DNA of 64,000 bases. Origin: Pseudothermotoga thermarum DSM 5069. GTDB taxonomy: Bacteria; Thermotogota; Thermotogae; Thermotogales; DSM-5069. Shown here one piece after another: positions 58,082 through 64,000 of the stretch (position 1 is its first letter; every line of letters starts with the position of its first letter). The stretch is from the NCBI RefSeq assembly GCF_000217815.1, contig NC_015707.1, positions 248,001 to 312,000 of the forward strand, read 5' to 3'. A model generated the notes under the pieces. It saw only the letters and a program-made list of their open reading frames with translations. It had not been told where the DNA came from and ran no database searches. The position numbers were made by a program, and so were the translations under genes.

Positions 58082-58900
58082 CTACAACATTTCGAGCATG
58101 AAAAATCTATCTTTCATGAACTGATCTTGAAAAAATGTAAGACGTCCAAGGTGAGATAAAAGTTTTTCAAGTTTTAGTTTTTGCTCGGGGCTGAACTCCA
58201 TGATGATCGTTTTTCCTTTAAGCAACTTTGGTTGGGAAAAAAACGCTTTGTAAAAATCCATACCATCTTCTCCAGCGAACAAAGCTTCGGGAGGTTCCTG
58301 AAGAACTTCTCTTTGAAGCTTTGCCTTTGTTTCAACGTAAGGAGGATTTGAGACGATCAATTGGATTTTATCAAGAAGATTTTTCAAAGGTTCTAGAAAT
58401 GGACCAAATAAAAAGTTGATTTTACAAGAATGCTTTAAAGCGTTTTGACTTGCGATCTGAAGTGCTAAAGAGCTCACATCGGTGGCAAAACATTCGCAGT
58501 TGCTGTTTTTGCTTATTGCGATTATTATTGCACCAGAACCTGTTCCTATATCTACAACTGACTTTATTTGCTTTTTCTTTATCACCTCAAGTGCCACTTC
58601 TACCAAAACTTCCGTTTCCATCCGTGGTATAAAGACGCCTGGAATTATATCTAACTCCAAACCGTAGAAATAACATCTGCGTGTTATGTATTGAAGAGGA
58701 ATACCCATGAGTCGAATCGTGGTTAAGTTTAAAGCTTTTTCAACGATCTCTTCGTCTACTTTTTCTTCAAATTTCGCAAGCAGCTTTTCTTTCGATTGAT
58801 TTATAACGTGGGATAAAAGCAAAAGGGCTTCTGAACCTGGCGATTCAGAAGCCTTTTTCAAAATATCTCGAATTTTAAGGTAAAGATCCCTATAAGTCAT
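58082..58900 (-). CDS. prmC: Release factor glutamine methyltransferase
   Basis: A 272-aa SAM-dependent enzyme that methylates the GGQ glutamine of release factors 1 and 2. N-terminal helical domain to about 90, then the methyltransferase with IGTGSGAIIIAI (SAM loop), the NPPY catalytic motif (IVSNPPYVETKAK), and EALFAGEDGMDFY after it, which is PrmC-specific. ATG 58900 overlaps the upstream gene's stop (ATGA). Some extra spacing separates it from the ABC exporter. Confidence 0.92.
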   Translation of the reverse strand: MTYRDLYLKIRDILKKASESPGSEALLLLSHVINQSKEKLLAKFEEKVDEEIVEKALNLTTIRLMGIPLQYITRRCYFYGLELDIIPGVFIPRMETEVLVEVALEVIKKKQIKSVVDIGTGSGAIIIAISKNSNCECFATDVSSLALQIASQNALKHSCKINFLFGPFLEPLKNLLDKIQLIVSNPPYVETKAKLQREVLQEPPEALFAGEDGMDFYKAFFSQPKLLKGKTIIMEFSPEQKLKLEKLLSHLGRLTFFQDQFMKDRFFMLEML

Positions 58901-59205
58901 AAATCAAAGCGTTTTCTAAGCTCTTCGCTCATTCTATCAGGTGTCCAAGGTGGATCGAAGGTTAGGTTTATTTTCACATCTTTAACGCCTTCTATTTGTC
59001 GAACGCGGTCTTCTGCTTGCTCAAGTATCATTCCTGCCAGTGGACAAGCCGGTGAAGTCATCGTCATCGTTATCGAAACATTTCCTTCTTGATCAACTTG
59101 CACATCGTAAACGAGGCCAAGACTTACAATGTCAAGACCAAGCTCAAAATCTATAACGTCTTTCAAAGCCTCATAAACTTGTTCTTTGGTTACCAACTTG
59201 AACAC
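58897..59205 (-). CDS. MIP18/DUF59 family protein (SufT/PaaD-like)
   Basis: A 102-aa protein of the MIP18 family, linked to iron-sulfur cluster maturation. Signature: DFELGLDIVSLGLVYDV near residue 20, then MTMTSPACPLAGMI with the conserved Cys, and VKINLTFDPPWTPDRMSEELR at the end. It is the gene just upstream of prmC, 6 bases downstream of the ferritin-like gene, in a cluster for iron and oxidant handling. Confidence 0.87.
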   Translation of the reverse strand: MFKLVTKEQVYEALKDVIDFELGLDIVSLGLVYDVQVDQEGNVSITMTMTSPACPLAGMILEQAEDRVRQIEGVKDVKINLTFDPPWTPDRMSEELRKRFDL

Positions 59206-59211
59206 CTCTTT

Positions 59212-59694
59212 TCAAAGATTTTCCATAAGGTCGGTCAAAATCTTCACATGTCCCATTTCTTCTTTGACGATGAGATCGATTTTATCTTTTCCAAGCTCAC
59301 TTGGAACGAATTCCTTTATGCCAAGGTAGAATATTATGGAATCCTTTTCAAGATCTATGGCAATCCTCAAAAGATCTTGAACAGTTTGAACCTTCCTAAG
59401 TTTTTCAAGAGGATCGGCTCTTAAATCAAAAACTTTACTGTTTGCTATGGAATGCAAGTAAAGTCTGGCTTCGTTTTGCGGATCGAGAAACTGCGAAATT
59501 TGGCTCTCCCTTTTTGCAAGTTCAAGCCGCATTTCGTGAAATCTCTTTTCGTGTTCTTTTTCCATGTCGGCAAGTTTTAAAAGGATTGATTTTTTCGAAT
59601 AATCATGGAATTTTTCAGCAGCTTTGGAGTAAAATTGAACACCATTCCTTTCAATTTGTTCTGCAATTTCGAAGATTTCGTCTATGTTGAACAC
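59212..59694 (-). CDS. Ferritin-like (rubrerythrin-type) diiron protein, no rubredoxin domain
   Basis: A 160-aa four-helix protein. The ligand pattern of rubrerythrins is seen: FEIAEQIERNGVQFY (first Glu), DMEKEHEKRFHEM (ExxH), LEKDSIIFY (Glu) and VKEEMGHVKIL (ExxH). No Cys for a rubredoxin domain exists. It probably reduces peroxide or stores iron. ATG 59694 is 6 bases after the ferritin gene's stop on the same strand; the start context GTTTT shows only a modest ribosome site (GGGAGTGAAAA). Confidence 0.85.
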   Translation of the reverse strand: MFNIDEIFEIAEQIERNGVQFYSKAAEKFHDYSKKSILLKLADMEKEHEKRFHEMRLELAKRESQISQFLDPQNEARLYLHSIANSKVFDLRADPLEKLRKVQTVQDLLRIAIDLEKDSIIFYLGIKEFVPSELGKDKIDLIVKEEMGHVKILTDLMENL

Positions 59695-59700
59695 CGTTTT

Positions 59701-60189
59701 TCACTCCCTTCTTGCAAGTTCACGATCCAACATTATGATACCAATTGGTGAATCCTTAACTTTTTTAAGTGTTTCCACAATTTTAAGCGCGTTCGCTTCT
59801 TCTTCAACTTGTTCATTCACAAACCATTGCAACAAAACTTGTGCTGGATAATCGTTTTCAGCTTTCGCAAGTTCAACCAGGTTGTTTATACTTTCAGTTA
59901 CTTTTTGTTCATGTTCGTACACATGTTCAAAAACGTCAAGCGGAGAGTTCCAATTTCTTGAAAGAAGTTGAAGCGGATAGAATTCAACTTTCCCTCCGCG
60001 CTCAATTATGTGATTGTAAAACTTCATGGCATGCTCAAATTCTTCTTTTGCCTGGACCTTCATCCAATGAGCCATTCCATCAAGATTCATACTATCAAAA
60101 TATCCAGCCATCGCTAAATACAAATAAGCAGATTCAAGTTCTTTCTTAATTTGCTCATTGAAAGCTTTTTCAACTTTTAGATTGATCAT
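59701..60189 (-). CDS. ftnA: Bacterial non-heme ferritin
   Basis: A 162-164 aa ferritin. Ferroxidase ligands: LESAYLYLAM (Glu17-region), EEFEHAMKFYNH (ExxH) and the later Glu residues in NEQVEEEANAL. Stores iron as a 24-mer cage. The start ATG 60189 (MINLKVEKAF) is spaced 9 bases from GGGGGG; ATG 60195 is only 3 bases from it. First of the ferritin-rubrerythrin-MIP18-prmC series. Confidence 0.92.
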   Translation of the reverse strand: MINLKVEKAFNEQIKKELESAYLYLAMAGYFDSMNLDGMAHWMKVQAKEEFEHAMKFYNHIIERGGKVEFYPLQLLSRNWNSPLDVFEHVYEHEQKVTESINNLVELAKAENDYPAQVLLQWFVNEQVEEEANALKIVETLKKVKDSPIGIIMLDRELARRE

Positions 60190-60215
60190 GTTCATTAACC
60201 CCCCTTTTAAACTAT

Positions 60216-60239
60216 GAACCTGGGGAGAACCCCAGGTTC
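60216..60239 (-). terminator. Hairpin between peroxiredoxin and ferritin genes
   Basis: GAACCTGGGG and CCCCAGGTTC form a perfect 10-bp stem around AGAA. On the minus strand the tail is ATAGTTTAAAAG, a weak T-run. Probably stops most peroxiredoxin transcription, or protects the RNA end. Confidence 0.6.
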
Positions 60240-60258
60240 GAATTCTAAAGATATTCTA

Positions 60259-60894
60259 TCAAACTTTTTTGTAAACGAACCACCAATCGAATCCTTCGTA
60301 CTCTTTTAACCTTTTTTGTGCTTCTTCTTCAGTTGCGGCTGGCGGAATGATTACTTTGTCACCGATCAATTCGTTGTTTGGCCAGTTCGCTGGAATTGCC
60401 ACCTTGTTGGCATCTGCAACTTGGAAGGCTTTTACGATGCGCAGAATCTCGTCGATGTTTCTTCCAACTTCTTGTGGATAATACAACAAGGCTCTGATGA
60501 TACCGTTTGGATCAACTATAAAGACGGCTCTTACGGTGTTTGCACCTTTGGCAGGATGGATCAAACCAAGAGTTTCAGAGAGCTTTCCAAGGCTATCTGC
60601 TATGACAGGATATTCAATCTGAACCCCTAGTTTCTCCTTGATCCACTCAGTCCATTTGATATGAGAAAAGACTTGATCGATACTTAAGCCGATCAATTCA
60701 CAGTTGAGTTTCCTAAACTCGTCGTAGCGTTTTTGGAAAGCCACAAATTCAGTTGTACAAACCGGTGTAAAATCGGCTGGATGGCTGAAGAGAACAAACC
60801 ATTTTCCTTTGTAATGATCTGGAAGTTTAATTTTTCCTTTCGTCGTAACAACTTCTACCTCTGGAAATCTTTCCCCCAAAAGCGGTATACCCAT
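60259..60894 (-). CDS. Peroxiredoxin (Prx6/AhpC-type, thermophilic form)
   Basis: A 211-aa thiol peroxidase that reduces hydrogen peroxide and alkyl hydroperoxides. The peroxidatic Cys is in [14 protein letters not shown] (about residue 46). The Arg of the active site is in the later [13 protein letters not shown] stretch, and the long C-terminal tail ([16 protein letters not shown]) is typical of archaeal and Thermotoga Prx6-like enzymes. No extra resolving Cys near the C-terminus is seen. ATG 60894 follows GGAGGTGATC; an upstream frame to 60939 is not used. Confidence 0.92.
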   Translation of the reverse strand: MGIPLLGERFPEVEVVTTKGKIKLPDHYKGKWFVLFSHPADFTPVCTTEFVAFQKRYDEFRKLNCELIGLSIDQVFSHIKWTEWIKEKLGVQIEYPVIADSLGKLSETLGLIHPAKGANTVRAVFIVDPNGIIRALLYYPQEVGRNIDEILRIVKAFQVADANKVAIPANWPNNELIGDKVIIPPAATEEEAQKRLKEYEGFDWWFVYKKV

Positions 60895-61024
60895 TCTGAT
60901 CACCTCCAATGTTAAGTATACCACATCAAAATATAGCAATTTGGTATAAAAACCTTTTGTTATTAAATTGAAACATCTAAGTAATCATACTCACCAAATC
61001 ATCGAAGTAGGTGAAGAAAATAAA

Positions 61025-61051
61025 AAAACCCGGGCTTGCCGCCCGGGTTTT
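61025..61051. terminator. Strong bidirectional-type terminator after the oligopeptide locus
   Basis: AAAACCCGGGC and GCCCGGGTTTT form an 11-bp stem around TTGCC. It lies 15 bases after the end of the truncated binding-protein gene (61066) and has A/T runs on both sides. Confidence 0.85.
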
Positions 61052-61065
61052 TCGTTTATGACTTT

Positions 61066-61611
61066 TTACTCCTCTTTCCACAGATAGTAGTAATCTTCTC
61101 CAGACCTCATCGGGTTGTGGAACCAACCTTTAACCCAGGATCTTCTTACACTAAAGCCCATTCCTTCATATAGCGCGATTCCAAGAACATGGTCGATAGC
61201 AAATCTTTGGACATCTTCGTAAATCTTTTGCCTGATTTCTGGATCAACTTCGTTTGCAGCTATTTCTATAAGCTCGTCACAGCTTTTTCCACCAAGCTCA
61301 GGTGTAGGTGTGGAGACGAATTTCTTAAAGTTTTCACCCTGTGCGTAACCGTATGTTCCAGCCGAGTGATAATAGGTTTGTATGAAGTTGTGTGGGTCAG
61401 GATAGTCTGCGTGCCAACCTATTATGAAAGCTGGTAAATAACCGTTTTTGTAGGAAGTCAGGTATGTTGGCCACTGTTCTCCGCGGACTTCGATTTTGAA
61501 CTTCGGGTTGATCATTTCAACATATGTTTTGATCATTTCAGCGACAGTTCTTCTGACTTCGTTTCCAGTGTTGTACAGTAGCACAAGTTTGAATCCTTTC
61601 TTCCAGACCTC
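61066..61611 (-). pseudogene. Oligopeptide-binding protein, C-terminal remnant
   Basis: About 180 codons resembling the last third of a family 5 (DppA/OppA) solute-binding protein: WKKGFKLVLLYNTGNEVRR, INPKFKIEVRGEQWPTY, AFIIGWHADYPDPHNF, DELIEIAANEVDPEIRQKIYED (in two parts), and a C-terminal tryptophan-rich end. Complete members have 550-650 residues with a signal peptide. The first two thirds are missing, and the sequence runs straight into dppC sequence at about 61610, one frame away. So it is untranslatable as a functional protein. Confidence 0.87.
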
Positions 61612-62096
61612 GCGGTGCCCATCCAACCGAACATGATCAAAGAAATCATAACCTTATCAAGCCCCATTCCTAAAAAGGCAGTCACAACGATGGCTGCAAG
61701 AATGTATGGAATCGATAAAAAGATATCGGTGATTCTCATCAATATCTCATCCAACCATTCACCAAAATAACCTGCGATTGAACCTATTACCAAACCTATA
61801 AGAGTTGAGATCAACGTAACAGTTAATCCTACTTTAAAAGCTGTTCGAGTTCCCCAGACAACACCGTAAAATATGTCTCTACCGTCGATAACTCCAAAAG
61901 GATGTTCAGGTGAAGGAGGGATAGGGGTTTTATCCCATGTAACGATTGGGATCATATATGGATCGTACGATTGAGGGGGACATATAACTGGTGCAAGAAT
62001 TGCTATGATGGTAAAGAAAATTAAAAGTGAGAATCCGAGGACCGCGGATGGATTTTTAAGCAAGCGCTTCAAGATTCTTTTTGTCTCAGTTTTCAT
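61608..62096 (-). pseudogene. Oligopeptide ABC permease DppC, truncated
   Basis: The first about 163 residues of a DppC-type permease (KRLLKNPSAVLGFSLLIFF, then PFGVIDGRDIFYGVVWGTRT, a GxxAGYFGEWLDEILMR pattern and FLSIPYILAAIVV). At GWMGTAR it stops being permease sequence; the remaining EAA loop and last helices of a roughly 290-residue protein are lost. The reading frame continues through out-of-frame binding-protein sequence to 61533. ATG 62096 has GGGGGATG upstream. The break coincides with the start of the binding-protein remnant. Confidence 0.87.
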
Positions 62097-62108
62097 AATT
62101 CATCCCCC

Positions 62109-63149
62109 TTAACCAAGGCGTATTCTTGGATCGACCATTGCATAGAGAATATCTATGACAAGATTCCCCAGAACAAGAATCAAAGAATAAAAGAGTGTAC
62201 ATGCCATGATAGAGGCATAGTCAAGTTGTGTAGCCGCTATAGCTGTGAAGCTGCCCATACCGGTGCGGTTGAACACCATCTCAACTATTACCGTACCAGC
62301 GAAAAGTTGTATAACCATCGCTCCCCCAACTGTTAAGACGGGAATCATCGCGTTTCTTTGTGCGTGTTTGTGAATCACCACGTGCTCTGGCAAACCTTTC
62401 GCACGGGCGGTTCTGATATATTCTTTCGTAAGAACCTCTAGCATGCTGGAACGAGTGATTCTCAAAAGGTATGCCCACCACAACCACGATAAAGTCAAAA
62501 TCGGCCCTATCATGTGCCTAAGAGCATCCAAAAATACATCAAATCGGCCATTCAGCAAAGCATCTATAGTTACCAACGATGTTATGCGCTTAAATTCAGG
62601 AGACTTTACTACTTGATCAGCCCACAAGCTCAGATTTCCTGGTGGAAGCCATCCAAGAAAACTATAAAAGATCATCAGTATGAGAAGTCCAAAGACGAAA
62701 TCCGGAAAACTCCAACCAATAACGGCAAAGATTCTAACAAAGTGATCAATGAATTTGTCGCGATTAACTGCTGCAATTATTCCAAGCCAAACGCCAACAA
62801 AAACAACTGGAACGATTGAGTACAGAGCCAATTCTACAGTCCAGGGAAGTCTTTTTAGTATAGCGTCCTTAACAGGTTCTTTTCCAACCACCGACCAACC
62901 AAGATCACCTGTTAAAGTGTTTTTGAGCCACTTCAAATACCGAGTTATCATAGGATCATTCAAGCCATACTTCTCCTTAATTTTCTCAAGTTGTTGTGGG
63001 GTAAGCTTATCTAGCACGCCAGGGTTTACATAAGCTGCCAGCAGTCTATCTGGTCCCAAGCTTTGTATCATTCCAAAGACTATCAGAGAAATTCCAAACA
63101 ATATCAAAGGCAGAAGAAGAAGTCGCCTAACTATGTACGTAAACAACAA
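62109..63149 (-). CDS. Oligopeptide ABC permease DppB
   Basis: A roughly 346-aa permease of a peptide/nickel-class importer, with six helices: YIVRRLLLLPLILFGISLIVF at the start, then TGDLGWSVV, and the EAA loop LTKEYIRTARAKGLPEHVVIHKHAQRNAMIP (in two parts), followed by a last helix ending DPRIRLG. Start TTG 63149 or 63146, both behind GGAGGG. Its partner dppC is truncated, so the protein has no matching permease half. It is 12 bases upstream of dppC; the operon's ATPase genes are not here. Confidence 0.9.
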   Translation of the reverse strand: MLFTYIVRRLLLLPLILFGISLIVFGMIQSLGPDRLLAAYVNPGVLDKLTPQQLEKIKEKYGLNDPMITRYLKWLKNTLTGDLGWSVVGKEPVKDAILKRLPWTVELALYSIVPVVFVGVWLGIIAAVNRDKFIDHFVRIFAVIGWSFPDFVFGLLILMIFYSFLGWLPPGNLSLWADQVVKSPEFKRITSLVTIDALLNGRFDVFLDALRHMIGPILTLSWLWWAYLLRITRSSMLEVLTKEYIRTARAKGLPEHVVIHKHAQRNAMIPVLTVGGAMVIQLFAGTVIVEMVFNRTGMGSFTAIAATQLDYASIMACTLFYSLILVLGNLVIDILYAMVDPRIRLG

Positions 63150-63331
63150 GTATCCCTCCTTACAAGTAATCAAGTAATAGTGAAAATAATGAAAAAATGA
63201 AACCCGCTTTTGCGTTTTTGCCAGAAAAAGTATATCATACTTCTCAGCTTAATTTGTTCCATACTAGCAGTCGAACTTTTCTTTATAGTAGTATATAGGA
63301 GAAATCGAATTCGTTTTGGAGGGGGATCAAA

Positions 63332-64000
63332 GTGATAGCCTTTCTAACCGATTGGTCTTACAAAAGTTATTATGTAGGTGTTGCCAAAGCCGTTATGAAG
63401 AGAATAAACCCTTCTGTTGAAATAATAGACATCACTCATGAAATAAACCCTTACGATGTCAGGATGGCTGCACATGTTCTTTTGAGAGCTTCTTTTGATT
63501 TTCCCGAAGGGACGATTTTTGTTGCCGTCGTTGACTATGGTGTTGGTACATCTAGAAAAGCCATCTGCATGAGAACCAAAAATGATCATTTTTACATAGG
63601 ACCAGACAACGGTATATTCACCTTCGTAGCAGATTACTACAAAGTGAAACAAGTTCGAGAACTGGATAACAAAAAGCTTCACTACGGCTCTTCTTACACA
63701 TTCCACGGAAGGGATATCTTTGCCGCTGTCGCCGCTCACTTGTCGAAAGGCTGTCCCTTTGAGGAGGTTGGAAGTGTCCTTCCAAATTTCGTGGTTTTAC
63801 CTTATAAACCAGCGGAAATATCTGAAGATTCCATCGTTGGTGAGGTTGTCTTTTTCGATGGTTTTGGAAACGTTGAAACCAACATACCGGGTGAATTTGT
63901 GGAAAGGCTTGGCTGGGAAATAGACGATGAACTTACGATAAATGGAAAGTACAAAGCCACCTATGCGAAAGCTTACGGCGATGTTCCAAAAGGATCAATC
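63332..64000 (+). CDS. SAM hydrolase / SAM-dependent chlorinase-fluorinase family (DUF62), partial
   Basis: The first 223 codons of a DUF62 protein, whose members hydrolyse S-adenosylmethionine to adenosine and methionine (or, in a few, halogenate it). Visible: IAFLTDW at the N-terminus, IDITHEINPYDVRMAAHVL, VAVVDYGVGTSRKAI, YIGPDNGIFTFVAD, FHGRDIFAAVAAHLSKG, and FFDGFGNVETNIP in the second domain. The loop after LTDW is SYKSYYVG where family members have GxxDxYVG. GTG 63332 follows GGAGGGGG. The 3' end is beyond the window. Confidence 0.88.
   Translation, partial: MIAFLTDWSYKSYYVGVAKAVMKRINPSVEIIDITHEINPYDVRMAAHVLLRASFDFPEGTIFVAVVDYGVGTSRKAICMRTKNDHFYIGPDNGIFTFVADYYKVKQVRELDNKKLHYGSSYTFHGRDIFAAVAAHLSKGCPFEEVGSVLPNFVVLPYKPAEISEDSIVGEVVFFDGFGNVETNIPGEFVERLGWEIDDELTINGKYKATYAKAYGDVPKGSI

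Noticed and set aside
60216-60245. tRNA T-arm-like sequence (CCCAGGTTCGAATTC)
   Set aside because: It is one side of a perfect 10-bp hairpin; no acceptor stem, D arm or anticodon arm can be drawn around it.
61533-62096. dppC reading to 61533 as a complete gene
   Set aside because: After about residue 163 the sequence is out-of-frame binding-protein DNA; the EAA loop and last helices are missing.

Overview
The window reads as a chromosomal segment of a thermophilic, Na+-dependent, fermentative bacterium of the Thermotogota, most likely near Pseudothermotoga/Thermotoga. The reasons are the overall protein look, a two-carboxylate Na+-type ATP synthase c subunit, a type I pullulanase with a signal peptide, CheX and CheW, frequent GTG/TTG starts behind strong GGAGG sites, and a repeat cluster resembling the T. 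maritima origin. No rRNA, tRNA or CRISPR was recognised.

Region by region. 1-7.2 kb (minus): the 5' part of topA, a phosphohexomutase, a YhaM-type nuclease, an MFS carrier, and a sugar ABC locus with two intact permeases and a binding protein cut short by an insertion-sequence (IS) fragment. 7.4-11.6 kb (plus): a sulfur amino-acid operon (rrf2, metY, rrf2, cysK, metA) behind a promoter with a perfect 12-bp palindrome. 11.7-18.2 kb: a dicarboxylate/glutamate symporter, folP and a Nudix hydrolase (minus), proS and ftsY, then a decayed IS. Its end is an inverted, nearly identical copy of the 6.8 kb fragment. 18.3-23.2 kb: a DUF2225 protein, a LysM/3D lipoprotein, a third Rrf2 regulator, a GAF/methionine-sulfoxide-reductase-like protein and an ornithine/lysine decarboxylase. 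23.2-24.8 kb (minus): yjbQ, minE, minD.

24.8-25.25 kb holds no gene. It has nine copies of a 14-bp motif with core CTACCAC on both strands and four copies of a second motif, ACGATTTT, around an AT-rich centre. This is a strong candidate for the replication origin. 25.25-30.7 kb (plus): a CBS-ACT protein, uppP with no ordinary start codon, a metallo-beta-lactamase-fold protein, a CMD-family protein, polA and cheX. 30.7-38.8 kb: the complete F1Fo ATP synthase operon with two tandem c-subunit genes. The second lacks both ion-binding carboxylates, which predicts a mixed or inactive c subunit. Two small membrane-protein genes follow. 38.8-40.7 kb: hpf and an RNase G/E gene.

40.7-48.9 kb: fliD and flaG, a secreted beta-propeller protein, cheW, and a methylmalonyl-CoA decarboxylase set (epimerase, carboxyltransferase, OadG-like and biotin carrier subunits) without the membrane beta subunit, then fmdB-like and iron-alcohol-dehydrogenase genes. 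49-58 kb: an SRPBCC protein, pullulanase, NhaC antiporter, an HD-GYP protein whose receiver half is frameshifted, a sodium:solute symporter and an ABC exporter. 58-61 kb (minus): prmC, a MIP18-type protein, two ferritin-like proteins and a peroxiredoxin, suggesting iron and oxidant handling. 61-63.2 kb: an oligopeptide ABC operon broken by a deletion that joins dppC to the end of a binding protein. The window closes with the start of a SAM hydrolase-family gene.

Across the window, Na+ recurs as the likely coupling ion (ATP synthase, NhaC, SSS and DAACS carriers, decarboxylase parts). Two transporter loci have lost their binding proteins.
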